DNA from: Flavobacterium bernardetii
GTDB taxonomy: Bacteria; Bacteroidota; Bacteroidia; Flavobacteriales; Flavobacteriaceae
Assembly: GCF_011305415.1 (NCBI RefSeq)
Contig: NZ_JAANOQ010000002.1
Location: 305,186-369,185, forward strand
Direction: 5' to 3'
DNA length: 64,000 nt
Of the stretch, positions 1 through 8,618 are shown in pieces; within the stretch, counting starts at the first letter, position 1, and every line of letters starts with the position of its first letter. Both the position numbers and the translations under genes were made by a program. A model generated the notes under the pieces. The model saw only the letters and a program-made list of their open reading frames with translations. It was not told where the DNA came from and did not search any database.

Positions 1-2517
1 TTCTACAACCGTTTTTACATCAGCACCACGAACATTGAAACCTACAACAATTCTACGTTTTCCGTTTTCACGAGAAATTTGCATTGGTCCATCTTCATAT
101 TTTACATCAGCAATTTGTTCTAAGGGTATTTGACTTCCAGACGATAAGGTTACGAATAGAGCTTTCAAATTTTCAATATCTTTTCTGCTATCATTGTCTA
201 ATCGCACTACTAAATCGAAACGTTTTTCTCCTTCATAAACAACACCAGCCGTTTCGCCTGCAAATCCCATTCGAACAACTCTGTTTAAGTCGCCAATCTT
301 TAATCCGTAAAGTGCTAATTTGTCTTTATTATAACGAATTGTTATTTGTGGCAAGCCAGCAACTCGTTCTGCTTTAGCATCTGAAACACCTTCAATACCA
401 TTAATTAACTTTACAACCTCTTCACCTTTGCTAACTAACATATCAATATCGTCACCAAAAATTTTAACTGCAACGTCACTTCTTACACCAGTCATTAACT
501 CATTAAAACGCATTTGAATAGGCTGAGAAAACTCGGTAAATGCACCTGGAATATCAGACAAAGCATGTTCCATTTTTTCCATTAATTCTTCTTTGGTTTC
601 TGCTGAAGTCCACTCGCTTTTATCCTTTAAGAGAATAATCATATCTCCAGCTTCAATAGGCATTGGGTCTGTAGGAATTTCAGCCGAACCGATTTTGGTT
701 ACAATCATTTTAATTTCTGGAAACTTATCTCTTAAAATTTGTTCTGCTTTTGTAGTTGCTTCCACTTCTTGAGATAATGAACTACCCGAAGCAATGATTA
801 AATGGGTTGCAATATCACCTTCATCAAGTGTGGGAATGAACTCACCACCTAATGTATTAAATAAAAATAATGAGCCTATAAATAAGGCAATAGCTACACC
901 AATAATTGCTTCTTTAACTCGTAATGCTTTTTCTAAAATAGGTGTATAGAAATTGTAAATTGCATCTATTATTTTATCGCTAAAATTCTTTTTATGTCCT
1001 GTTTGTTTTTTTAATGCCAAAGCTGACATCATTGGAACATAAGTTAATGACAATATAAATGCTCCTAATATGGCAAAAGATACTGTTTGTGCCATTGGTC
1101 CAAACATTTTTCCTTCGATACCTACTAATGCTAAAATAGGTAGATATACAATTAAGATTATTATTTCACCAAAAGCCGCACTACTTCTAATTTTTGCAGA
1201 TGCTTTATACACTTCATCATTCATTTCTTGAGTGGTGAGTTTTCCTTTATTACTGACTTGGAGTCGATGTATAATCGCTTCAACAATAATAACAGCACCA
1301 TCTACAATTAACCCAAAGTCGATTGCTCCTAAACTCATTAAATTACCACTAACTCCAAAAAGTTTCATCATTGAAATGGCAAATAATAAGGCTAATGGAA
1401 TAACTGAAGCTACTACTAAACCAGCTCTCCAATTACCTAACAATAATACTAAAATGAAAATCACGATTAAAGCACCTTCAATAAGATTGGTTTGAACCGT
1501 AGTAATAGCTTTGTCAACTAAAACTGTTCTATCCATAAACGCCTCAATTTCTACACCTTCTGGAAGTGATTTTTTGATTTGTTCCATCTTTTCTTTCACA
1601 ACCTTAACAACTTCGCCACTGTTTTCGCCTTTAAGCATCATAACCATTCCTGATACTTCTTCGCCTTTTCCATCTTTTGTAACCGCACCATATCTGATAC
1701 TACTACCTATTTGGACATTGGCTACATCACGAATAAGTATTGGTATTCCGTTTTGATTTTTAACTACAATTTTATTGATGTCGTCAATACTACTAACCAT
1801 TCCCACACCTCTAATAAAATAAGCATAAGGTTTTTTATCTATGTATGCACCACCTGTATTTTCGTTGTTATTTTCTAACGCATCAAAAATTTCTGTAATT
1901 GTAGTGTTCATACTTTTCAGCTTATCAGGCTGAACAGCTATTTCATATTGCTTTAGATTTCCACCTAAAGTATTTACTTCGGCAACACCTTTTGTACCGA
2001 TTAATTGGGGTTTTATAATCCAATCTTGAATGGTTCTTAAATCTGTTGCATTGTATTTTTCTTCAAATCCTTTTTTAGGAAATACTACATATTGGTATAT
2101 TTCACCTAAACCTGTACTAACTGGTGACATTTCAGGTGTACCAACTCCTTTTGGTATGGTGTTTTCGGCTTCTTTTATTCGTTCTGTAATTTGTGCTCTT
2201 GCCCAATATATATCTACTTCTTCTTTAAACACAACAGTTACAACGCTTAATCCAAAACGACTTATTGAACGAAGCTCAACAATATCAGGAATTGATTTAA
2301 CTGATTGCTCTATTGGGTAGGTAATAAATTGCTCTACTTCTTGTGTTGCCAAAGTAGGCGAACTTGTAATAATTTGTACTTGATTGTTTGTAATGTCTGG
2401 TAATGCGTCAATTGGTAAAGTATATAGTGAATAACTACCAACGATAACTAATACGAGTGTGAAAAGCCCAATAATAAATTTATTATTGATACTAAAATGA
2501 ATGATTTTATCTAACAT
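1..2517 (-). CDS. CusA/CzcA-type heavy-metal efflux RND pump (partial)
   Basis: Inner-membrane RND permease of a tripartite system that exports metal cations (Cu/Ag or Co/Zn/Cd type) using the proton gradient. From ATG at 2517 the minus strand is open for 839 codons to the window edge, so the C-terminus is missing; family members have about 1,030 residues, or about 1,450 when fused to a TolC-like domain. The N-terminal helix (NKFIIGLFTLVLVIVG) is followed by the first porter region, and the fourth membrane helix near residues 395-410 carries the heavy-metal RND signature DFGLIVDGAVIIVE with its acidic proton-relay residues. The start fits the usual M-L-D-K-I-I beginning. It lies downstream of the small Cys/His protein at 2613 and is presumably co-transcribed with it; a CCCGA...TCGGG hairpin (2594-2609) lies between them. 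Metal specificity cannot be read from the sequence. It is probably cargo of the integrated element whose recombinase lies at 3231-4529. Confidence 0.93.
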   Translation of the reverse strand, partial: MLDKIIHFSINNKFIIGLFTLVLVIVGSYSLYTLPIDALPDITNNQVQIITSSPTLATQEVEQFITYPIEQSVKSIPDIVELRSISRFGLSVVTVVFKEEVDIYWARAQITERIKEAENTIPKGVGTPEMSPVSTGLGEIYQYVVFPKKGFEEKYNATDLRTIQDWIIKPQLIGTKGVAEVNTLGGNLKQYEIAVQPDKLKSMNTTITEIFDALENNNENTGGAYIDKKPYAYFIRGVGMVSSIDDINKIVVKNQNGIPILIRDVANVQIGSSIRYGAVTKDGKGEEVSGMVMMLKGENSGEVVKVVKEKMEQIKKSLPEGVEIEAFMDRTVLVDKAITTVQTNLIEGALIVIFILVLLLGNWRAGLVVASVIPLALLFAISMMKLFGVSGNLMSLGAIDFGLIVDGAVIIVEAIIHRLQVSNKGKLTTQEMNDEVYKASAKIRSSAAFGEIIILIVYLPILALVGIEGKMFGPMAQTVSFAILGAFILSLTYVPMMSALALKKQTGHKKNFSDKIIDAIYNFYTPILEKALRVKEAIIGVAIALFIGSLFLFNTLGGEFIPTLDEGDIATHLIIASGSSLSQEVEATTKAEQILRDKFPEIKMIVTKIGSAEIPTDPMPIEAGDMIILLKDKSEWTSAETKEELMEKMEHALSDIPGAFTEFSQPIQMRFNELMTGVRSDVAVKIFGDDIDMLVSKGEEVVKLINGIEGVSDAKAERVAGLPQITIRYNKDKLALYGLKIGDLNRVVRMGFAGETAGVVYEGEKRFDLVVRLDNDSRKDIENLKALFVTLSSGSQIPLEQIADVKYEDGPMQISRENGKRRIVVGFNVRGADVKTVVE

Positions 2518-2612
2518 TTTTATTGTATAATGAATTAATAAACAGAGAACTGTTTTCTTTTTTAAGTTGTTTAAAAGACACAACTTGTTAACCCGAAATT
2601 ACTCGGGCTTCA

Positions 2613-2939
2613 TTATACTAACTGCGGTGGTTGCCAAATACTTCCGAAGAAATTTGAAAAAGAAGCTGACTTATAAAAAGAAATAGAAGATTTTATTTCT
2701 TGAAATTGCACTAAAAATTGAAAGGATTGAATTTCTAAAAACGTTAATGTTTGTTGACCACAACAATTGCAAACACAAAAAGGAGAACATAAATCGGTTT
2801 CTTCGTCGTGAGAATGGTTGTGTTGTGAGCTACTTTGTGATTGTGATGATTTACCTAAAACATCATTATGCTTATCTGCACAAGGATAGGCAGTAAGCAT
2901 AATTATATATATTGATAATATGATGTTTAGTATTTTCAT
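2613..2939 (-). CDS. small secreted Cys/His protein next to metal efflux genes (DUF6660-like)
   Basis: A 108-residue protein starting with a hydrophobic signal-like segment (MKILNIILSIYIIMLTAYPC), then a polar Ser/Gln/His stretch (QHNHSHDEE) and a Cys cluster (LCSPFCVCNCCGQQ, residues about 51-64). The layout resembles the DUF6660 proteins that precede CusA-type pumps in Bacteroidota; this family call is from memory of the pattern, not a search. The Cys and His residues suggest exported metal binding, but no function is established. It is the first gene of the visible efflux operon, ending about 95 bases before the pump start. Its upstream region holds two palindromes (3105-3155) that may be metal-regulator sites. 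Confidence 0.6.
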   Translation of the reverse strand: MKILNIILSIYIIMLTAYPCADKHNDVLGKSSQSQSSSQHNHSHDEETDLCSPFCVCNCCGQQTLTFLEIQSFQFLVQFQEIKSSISFYKSASFSNFFGSIWQPPQLV

Positions 2940-3000
2940 TGTTGTAAAAGTAGTATTTTTTTACAAAAAATAAAAATAATTACAATTTGTGTTTTTAATT

Positions 3001-3120
3001 TTAAAAATAAGTAGAAATTCCTAAACTATATCCATCGGTAATTGATGGTGGATTTCCAAAAATATCGGTTTGTTTTTGCAATCTATAATTAAGTCGTATT
3101 ACAGTTGCAATGGTATTGCA
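3001..3120 (-). pseudogene. C-terminal remnant of an outer-membrane beta-barrel gene
   Basis: Minus-strand reading before the TAA at 3001-3003 gives a short stretch (…VIRLNYRLQKQTDIFGN…, ending GISTYF) with alternating polar/hydrophobic residues and a terminal Phe, as in the last strands of outer-membrane barrels. There is no start codon or body upstream; the frame runs into the palindromes at 3105-3155. It looks like the stub of a larger gene lost by rearrangement next to the recombinase. Confidence 0.4.
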
Positions 3121-3155
3121 ATGATATGATTTAACAATTGCAATGCCATTGCAAT
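3105..3155. promoter_or_regulatory. two palindromes, candidate operator pair
   Basis: Palindrome 1 (3105-3121) has arms TTGCAAT / ATTGCAA around GGT. Palindrome 2 (3137-3155) has arms ATTGCAATG / CATTGCAAT around one base. Their centres are 33 bp apart, about three helical turns, which suits two dimers on one DNA face. They lie about 165-215 bp upstream of the metal-efflux operon start. The regulator is unknown. Confidence 0.45.
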
Positions 3156-3230
3156 GATTTTCTACTCTCTTTTGTAGTGAATTTAAAAAGAATAAATATT
3201 GAAATGTCAGTTAATTGTTTTGTTGAAATA

Positions 3231-4529
3231 TTAAATGTTACTTATTACTTCCATTTGTGGAGGTGTTTTTTTTCTTGATACTAATTTACTGAATAATTCC
3301 GCCATATGAAATGCGTTGTCATAAGTTGTTTTTCCGATGTAAGCTAAAAATACTTTTTCTGTTCCATGCCCTGTTATATTCATTAATACTGGTGTTGGAA
3401 TAAGTCCGTAAAAATTAGTTGCAAAACTCCTACGTCCAACGTGTGATGTTATGAATTTGTGTTTCGGCAATGTTTTTATTGTTGTTGCTCCTCTACTTGT
3501 TGCTTTATTCCTGTCAGTTATAGGTTCATTTATTTCGGCAATTTGGCAAACAAGTTTAATGTATTTGTTATAATTTACTAATGATAAATGATAAGGCAAA
3601 CCGTTTTTAATAATTTCTATTGCTTCGGGCAACAAAGGTATTGCAACTATTTTTCCTGTTTTCTGTTGTTTTAGTTCTATTATTTTAACACCATTTAATT
3701 CTTTAAAGTTGTCGCTTGTAATATTTAATAAGTCGCCACCACGTTGCCCGATTAAGCAACTTAATAATAGCCATTTTCTGGCGTTTATTAATGCTTTTTT
3801 ATCTATTTTGGCAACTTTAATTTTTTCCTGTTCATCTTCGCTTAAATAAATAATATTTTCAGGTTCTTTAGTTTTGGATATTGCTTTTATGTTTTTTATT
3901 TGATTAGAAATTTCAAAATCATTTTTTTCAGCATCTAAACAAATTGTTTTTAAGTTTGCAATGTTTTTGCCTACATAATTTATAGAGTATTTTTGAGCAA
4001 ACAACCATATTTTAAAATTCTCAACAAATAGTAAATTTATGTTTTTTACTAATATTGATTTACTGTTAAACTTTTCTAATTCGTAACGTATTATTGTGTT
4101 TTTGAATAGCTTTAAGTTTTGAATACGTCCATTGCTTAATCCAGTACCATTTTTTCCGTTTTCTTTGTATGGTGCTTCGTCAATATATTTTTGTGTGTAT
4201 TCTGTTAATTTGTCAAGTTCTAATTTAGGTTTTTTATTATTGAATAAATCAATTTGAAATTGTAACCAGTCGCCTGTAATTTCTTCGCCAGCACTAACAG
4301 CAATATTGTAAGCATCATTTATAAAAACAGCTAACTTATCAAGCTTTGATTTTAAAGCTTTTGTTTCTTCACTTTTTTGTATGGGTTGCCCTTTATCTTT
4401 ACTCCAATCTTTAGCGTTTATAATAAAACCTGTTTTGCGTTTTAAGACAGTTGCTCTATTTATAGAGTACCGAGCATAAATATTAGAAATTTCGCTTTTA
4501 CTTTGAAGTAAAAATTTTATCTTCGCCAT
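3231..4529 (-). CDS. tyrosine recombinase / integrase of an integrative element
   Basis: A 432-residue site-specific recombinase of the type carried by Bacteroidota integrative elements. Visible parts are an N-terminal arm-DNA-binding region (about 1-95), a SAM-like core-binding domain (about 105-215) and a C-terminal catalytic domain. Catalytic residues can be placed: Arg263 in GQRGGD, His363 and Arg366 in SHVGRR, His388 in ITGHGTEK and the nucleophile Tyr397 in LAYIGK. Length and complete motifs suggest a working enzyme. It is transcribed away from the attachment-like sequence at 4694-4715, the usual position at one end of an element. Two tandem ATTTAGTCAAC copies just upstream (4565-4586) may be arm-binding sites. 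Confidence 0.93.
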   Translation of the reverse strand: MAKIKFLLQSKSEISNIYARYSINRATVLKRKTGFIINAKDWSKDKGQPIQKSEETKALKSKLDKLAVFINDAYNIAVSAGEEITGDWLQFQIDLFNNKKPKLELDKLTEYTQKYIDEAPYKENGKNGTGLSNGRIQNLKLFKNTIIRYELEKFNSKSILVKNINLLFVENFKIWLFAQKYSINYVGKNIANLKTICLDAEKNDFEISNQIKNIKAISKTKEPENIIYLSEDEQEKIKVAKIDKKALINARKWLLLSCLIGQRGGDLLNITSDNFKELNGVKIIELKQQKTGKIVAIPLLPEAIEIIKNGLPYHLSLVNYNKYIKLVCQIAEINEPITDRNKATSRGATTIKTLPKHKFITSHVGRRSFATNFYGLIPTPVLMNITGHGTEKVFLAYIGKTTYDNAFHMAELFSKLVSRKKTPPQMEVISNI

Positions 4530-4564
4530 TATATTTTAATTTTTGTACAAAACAAATATAATAT

Positions 4565-4715
4565 ATTTAGTCAACATTTAGTCAACGAAATGCGAATTTA
4601 AACAAATTTCAATAAAACTGAATGAATTAAAAAACTCGTTAAGCTTTGATTTTATTGTATTTTTACGTTTTATAAGTTTTACGTAAATTCATAGGTTCAG
4701 TCCCTGCCGAGGTCA
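4565..4715. other. candidate attachment site (tRNA 3'-end-like) with arm-type repeats
   Basis: Upstream of the recombinase lie a tandem 11-bp repeat ATTTAGTCAAC (4565-4575, 4576-4586) and, at 4694-4715, GGTTCAGTCCCTGCCGAGG followed by TCA, which resembles a tRNA T-loop, 3' T-stem strand and 3' acceptor strand. No matching 5' half of a tRNA is present upstream, as expected if integration replaced it. The T-loop departs from consensus (G where A is usual). The other end of the element lies outside the window, so the direct repeat cannot be confirmed. Confidence 0.4.
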
Positions 4716-4748
4716 CAATGTGTTTAATAATTAATACTATTTTAAGCA

Positions 4749-5615
4749 ATGCAAGAAATTCCTGTACTAGAAAGAGAATATACTATTGCTGAATTTTTTG
4801 TCATGTTTTTGTTGTTAGCTCCAATTGTTTTTGGGTATTGTTACTTCATGTTATATGTGGTTGAGATTATTTATCAACGTAATTTCAAAAAGCCATTAAT
4901 TGTTTTTGGACATATCTTCAATAAAAAAATATCGGAATCAGATAAAATGATTTTGAAAAATAACAGTCAATTTTATCAGAAGTTAAAACCTAAGTATAAA
5001 ATATATTTTGAACATCGAGTTGCTACTTTTATTGAAAAAACCGAATTTTCCACTCGTGATATTTCGATAAATCAAGAAATGAAACTCTCTATTGCGGCTG
5101 TTTACATTCAGTTGACTTTCGGAATGAAGAATTATTTAAATAAACTTATTCAACAGATTATTATTTATCCTAATGTCTATTTATCTACTCATACTGATGA
5201 GTATTATAAAGGAGAATTTAATCCGAAATTGAAAACCATAGTGTTTTCTTGGTCGGATTTTAAAAGTGGAATCGACATTAAAAACGATAATTTGAATTTA
5301 GGTTTACACGAATTCACCCATGCTTTACATTTCCAGACTTTAAAAAGTGATAAACCAACACATGTTTTATTTAACGAATCGCTTCGTAATTTATTTTTAT
5401 CTTTTTCTAACGAAACGTTACGACAGGATTTGTTGAATTCTGGATTTTTACGAGAATATGCTTTTGAAAATCAGTATGAATTTGTAGCCGTTTTATTAGA
5501 ACATTTCTTTGAGTCGCCAGAAGAATTTAAATTAAAATTTCCAGAGGTGTATTTGAAAGTCAAACAGATGATTAATTATAACGAAAATTATTTCATAACC
5601 CATTTGCAATCCTGA
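4749..5615 (+). CDS. MtfA-like zinc-dependent peptidase (M90 family)
   Basis: A 288-residue protein with one N-terminal membrane segment (about 15-42) and a cytosolic metallopeptidase domain. The zinc motif HEFTH is at residues 187-191 and a later acidic segment (QYEFVAVLLEHFFESPEEF, about 242-260) supplies the likely third ligand, as in MtfA. In enterobacteria MtfA is a cytosolic aminopeptidase that also binds the glucose-PTS repressor Mlc; that partner is not expected here, so only the peptidase part transfers. It stands alone on the plus strand just beyond the attachment-like sequence and is probably the first chromosomal gene outside the element. Confidence 0.85.
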   Translation: MQEIPVLEREYTIAEFFVMFLLLAPIVFGYCYFMLYVVEIIYQRNFKKPLIVFGHIFNKKISESDKMILKNNSQFYQKLKPKYKIYFEHRVATFIEKTEFSTRDISINQEMKLSIAAVYIQLTFGMKNYLNKLIQQIIIYPNVYLSTHTDEYYKGEFNPKLKTIVFSWSDFKSGIDIKNDNLNLGLHEFTHALHFQTLKSDKPTHVLFNESLRNLFLSFSNETLRQDLLNSGFLREYAFENQYEFVAVLLEHFFESPEEFKLKFPEVYLKVKQMINYNENYFITHLQS

Positions 5616-5676
5616 TAACTGTCATGTTTTTTCATGTTTTTTCGATGTAACTTTATACTGTTAAAATCGAAATATT

Positions 5677-6096
5677 ATGAAAAAGTTAGTTCCCGTGTCA
5701 ACTATAATGACAAGAAATATAGTTAAATTAAATTTGTCAGATGATTTAACAAAAGCTGAAACGCTATTTAAAAAACACAACATCCGACATATTCCGGTTG
5801 TGGTTGGAAATAAAATTTTGGGCATGTTGAGTTATACTGATTTACTTCGAATTTCTTTTGCGGATGCTATTGACGACGACGAAGATGTTGTAGATACTAC
5901 AGTTTATAATATGTTTACAGTAGAACAAGTAATGGCAAAAAAATTAGTTTCCATATCTTCAGACACTACAATTAAAGAAGCGGCAGAAATTTTAGCTTCT
6001 AAAGAATTTCACGCTTTACCTGTTTGCGAAGGCGAATTGTTAGTGGGAATTATTACCACTACGGATTTAATAAACTACTTAATCGATCAATATTAA
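5677..6096 (+). CDS. two-CBS-domain protein
   Basis: A 139-residue cytosolic protein made almost entirely of two CBS domains (about 8-65 and 80-137). Each carries the typical pattern of a V-P-V / L-P-V strand and a G-(M/I)-(L/I)-(S/T)-x-x-D-L ending (GMLSYTDLL and GIITTTDLI). CBS pairs bind adenosine nucleotides and usually regulate enzymes or channels in trans. A ten-residue acidic loop (IDDDEDVVD) joins them. No enzyme domain is fused and the target is unknown. It ends at a hairpin shared with the convergent rpe gene. Confidence 0.9.
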   Translation: MKKLVPVSTIMTRNIVKLNLSDDLTKAETLFKKHNIRHIPVVVGNKILGMLSYTDLLRISFADAIDDDEDVVDTTVYNMFTVEQVMAKKLVSISSDTTIKEAAEILASKEFHALPVCEGELLVGIITTTDLINYLIDQY

Positions 6097-6136
6097 ACAA
6101 GAAGCCTAACAATTTGTAAGGCTTCTTGTTTTTTTT
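6097..6136. terminator. bidirectional terminator between CBS gene and rpe
   Basis: Perfect 11-bp stem ACAAGAAGCCT (6097-6107) / AGGCTTCTTGT (6119-6129), then a T run on the plus strand and an A-rich start that becomes a T run on the minus strand. It sits exactly between convergent genes. Confidence 0.85.
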
Positions 6137-6797
6137 ATTTCGTAATTTTCTTTAAATCAGCAATTGTTGCCGTTGGATTTTCTGCTCCAAAAACATAGCT
6201 TCCTGCGACTAAAACATCAGCACCAGCATCAACTAGTTGTTTGGCATTTTTGTCAGTAACACCGCCATCAATTTCAATTAAAGTGTTCGACTTACATCTT
6301 CTAATCATTTCTTTCAATTGAAAAACTTTGTCGTATGTTTTTTCAATAAAACTTTGTCCGCCAAAACCAGGATTCACACTCATAATACAAACTAAGTCGA
6401 TATCCTGAATAATATCTTCTAAAACTTTAACACTAGTGTGTGGATTTATCGCTACTCCTGCTTTCATACCTTCTGCTTTTATCGCTTGTAAGGTTCTGTG
6501 TAAATGATTGCAAGCTTCGTAATGTACGGTTAATACATTTGCGCCCAATTTTGCAAATGTAGAAATGTATCTGTCTGGATCAACAATCATTAAATGTACA
6601 TCAATAGTTTTTGTAGCGTGTTTTGAAATGGCTTGTAAAACTGGCATTCCAAAAGAAATGTTTGGTACAAATACGCCATCCATAATATCAATATGAAACC
6701 AATCCGCTTCAGAATTGTTAATCATTTCGATGTCGCGTTGTAAATTAGCAAAATCAGCTGCTAAAACTGATGGAGCAATAAGTGTGTTTTTAGTCAT
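6135..6797 (-). CDS. rpe: ribulose-phosphate 3-epimerase
   Basis: A 220-residue TIM-barrel enzyme that interconverts D-ribulose 5-phosphate and D-xylulose 5-phosphate in the pentose phosphate pathway. Family motifs are present in order: the N-terminal APSVLAADF, the metal-binding DWFHIDIMDGVFVPNISFG, then DVHLMI, MSVNPGFGGQSF, the acid in EIDGGV, and the phosphate-binding VAGSYVFG near the C-terminus. Length is normal for the family. Immediately upstream of its start begins the 137-bp tandem repeat block, so any promoter must lie within or just before that block. Confidence 0.97.
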   Translation of the reverse strand: MTKNTLIAPSVLAADFANLQRDIEMINNSEADWFHIDIMDGVFVPNISFGMPVLQAISKHATKTIDVHLMIVDPDRYISTFAKLGANVLTVHYEACNHLHRTLQAIKAEGMKAGVAINPHTSVKVLEDIIQDIDLVCIMSVNPGFGGQSFIEKTYDKVFQLKEMIRRCKSNTLIEIDGGVTDKNAKQLVDAGADVLVAGSYVFGAENPTATIADLKKITK

Positions 6798-6833
6798 GTT
6801 GTTGAATTGTAGTTATGTTGTTTGGCAAAGGTA

Positions 6834-7291
6834 AAATTTAACCGCAAGGTTCGCAAGGATTTTCGCAAAGTTCGCAAAGTTTTGATTTGTTGCCTCTCAA
6901 TTATATTTAAAGATATGAATAACTGCGATATTTTTATAATGATAATTAATTGCAGAGAGCATCTAGTTTTAAATTTAACCACAAGGTTCGCAAGGATTTT
7001 CGCAAAGTTCGCAAAGTTTTGATTTGTTGCGTCTCAATTATATTTAAGGATATGAATAACTGCGATATTTTTATAATGATAATTAATTGCAGAGAGCATC
7101 TAGTTTTAAATTTAACCACAAGGTTCGCAAGGATTTTCGCAAAGTTCGCAAAGTTTTGATTTGTTGCGTCTCAATTATATTTAAGGATATGAATAACTGC
7201 GATATTTTTATAATGATAATTAATTACAGAGAGCGTCTAGTTTTAAATTTAACCGCAAGGTTCGCAAGGATTTTCGCAAAGTTCACAAAGT
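6834..7291. repeat. 137-bp tandem repeat, 3.3 copies
   Basis: Copies start at 6834, 6971, 7108 and 7245 (partial), each exactly 137 bp apart and nearly identical. Each begins AAATTTAACC then contains a run of GCAAGG / GCAAAG words (CGCAAGGTTCGCAAGG). Short open frames inside are products of the repetition and are not supported as genes. Confidence 0.95.
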
Positions 7292-7330
7292 AATTTTTTC
7301 GTAAGAAACTCCTCTTTGGGGTTGGGGGCT

Positions 7331-7466
7331 AAAAACAAAACTCCGGATACCCGAGCACTTGTGCGAACTGACCGGAGATTTGTTTGCCAAAAAAACAAAA
7401 CTCCGGATACCCGAGCACTTGTGCGAACTGACCGGAGATTTGTTTGCCAAAAAAACAAAACTCCGG
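7331..7466. repeat. 60-bp tandem repeat, 2.3 copies, hairpin-forming
   Basis: Two identical 60-bp units (7331-7390, 7391-7450) and the first 16 bases of a third. Each unit has CTCCGG ... CCGGAG arms around GAGCACTTGTGC, itself with a GCAC/GTGC dyad. The third start ends in a tighter hairpin, ACTCCGG / CCGGAGT (about 7460-7480), that could terminate transcription. Confidence 0.9.
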
Positions 7467-7534
7467 TAATCAGCCGGAGTTTCAATCATCAATCAAAAAA
7501 CGAACCGTTTGCACGGTTGTTTACTATTTGTATT

Positions 7535-7614
7535 CGTCAGTTCGAGTGATTTTTTGTTTCTATTCTCGAACTTTCGATTGGAAATCGAAAACTCGAATTG
7601 ACGAAACAAAAAAT
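7535..7614. repeat. dispersed palindrome, CGTCAGTTCGAGT family
   Basis: Arms CGTCAGTTCGAGT (7535-7547) and ACTCGAATTGACG (7591-7603), plus a second overlapping pair ATTTTTTGTTTC (7549-7560) / GAAACAAAAAAT (7603-7614). It lies just past the rpoD stop codon and probably acts as its terminator. Related copies are at 19633-19698 and 30686-30802. Confidence 0.75.
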
Positions 7615-7625
7615 TGTATCGAGAA

Positions 7626-8489
7626 CTATCCTAAATACGTTTTTAATATTTTACTTCTAGAAGTATGTTTCAATCTTCTAATTGCTTTTTCTTTAATTTG
7701 ACGAACACGCTCACGAGTTAAATCGAAAGTTTCACCAATTTCTTCTAATGTCATTGGATGTTGGTCACTTAATCCGAAATATAAACGAACTACATCCGCT
7801 TCTCTTGGAGTTAAAGTTTCTAACGCTCTTTCAATTTCAGTTTGAAGAGATTCATGGATTAATTCTCTATCTGGATTTGGAGATTCACCTGAACGTAATA
7901 CGTCGTATAAGTTAGAATCTTCACCTTCTACAAGTGGAGCATCCATTGATAAATGACGACCAGAGTTTTTCATTGACTCTTTTACATCATTTACTGTCAT
8001 ATCTAGTTCTTTTGCAATTTCCTCAGCACTTGGTGGACGTTCGTTAGATTGCTCTAATAAAGCGTACATTTTGTTGATTTTATTGATAGAACCAATTTTG
8101 TTTAATGGTAAACGTACAATACGAGATTGTTCAGCCAAAGCTTGAAGAATCGATTGACGAATCCACCAAACGGCATAAGAAATGAATTTGAAACCACGTG
8201 TTTCATCAAAACGTTGTGCCGCTTTGATTAAACCTAAATTTCCTTCATTAATTAAATCGGGTAACGTTAAACCTTGATTTTGGTATTGTTTTGCAACAGA
8301 AACTACGAAACGTAAATTCGCTTTTGTTAATTTTTCTAAGGCGCGTTGATCTCCCGCTTTTATACGTTGCGCTAATTCAACTTCTTCATCGGCAGTAATT
8401 AAATCTACTTTACCAATTTCTTGTAAATATTTGTCTAGGGAAGCAGTTTCACGATTAGTAACCTGCTTGGTTATTTTAAGTTGTCTCAT
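7626..8489 (-). CDS. rpoD: primary sigma factor RpoD/SigA
   Basis: Housekeeping sigma-70 of the short type found in Bacteroidota (287 residues, no region 1.1). Region 1.2 lies near the N-terminus ([19 protein letters not shown]). Regions 2.1-2.4 include [34 protein letters not shown] and [13 protein letters not shown]. Region 3 follows, and region 4.2 has the helix-turn-helix [20 protein letters not shown]. It directs RNA polymerase to TTTG / TAnnTTTG promoters, examples of which occur in this window. An AGGAG word lies about ten bases before the ATG, notable because this phylum mostly starts translation without Shine-Dalgarno pairing. Alone on its strand, with a dispersed palindrome directly after the stop. 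Confidence 0.97.
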   Translation of the reverse strand: MRQLKITKQVTNRETASLDKYLQEIGKVDLITADEEVELAQRIKAGDQRALEKLTKANLRFVVSVAKQYQNQGLTLPDLINEGNLGLIKAAQRFDETRGFKFISYAVWWIRQSILQALAEQSRIVRLPLNKIGSINKINKMYALLEQSNERPPSAEEIAKELDMTVNDVKESMKNSGRHLSMDAPLVEGEDSNLYDVLRSGESPNPDRELIHESLQTEIERALETLTPREADVVRLYFGLSDQHPMTLEEIGETFDLTRERVRQIKEKAIRRLKHTSRSKILKTYLG

Positions 8490-8565
8490 GGGGTTTTCTC
8501 CTAACTTTAAAAGTTCTTATTGTTATACGTAAGAAGTTTGTAAAAAGTTACAAAAGTTTTAAAAA

Positions 8566-8599
8566 AAAATGTTCATCTAAATTAATAAATGAACATTTT
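8566..8599 (-). terminator. hairpin after the broken lipoprotein gene
   Basis: Stem AAAATGTTCAT (8566-8576) / ATGAACATTTT (8589-8599) with A/T flanks, 20 bases past the end of the minus-strand pseudogene at 8619. Confidence 0.6.
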
Positions 8600-8618
8600 A
8601 TATAAAATAATAGTGTTT

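Noticed and set aside
84..2320. Plus-strand open frames across the left end
   Set aside because: They lie antisense to the long efflux-pump frame, which has clear family motifs.
6794..7293. Several 62-69-codon open frames on both strands
   Set aside because: They repeat with the 137-bp tandem repeat and have repeat-derived sequences without protein character.
7249..7549. Overlapping open frames over the 60-bp repeat
   Set aside because: Same repeated peptide in several frames; an effect of the tandem repeat.
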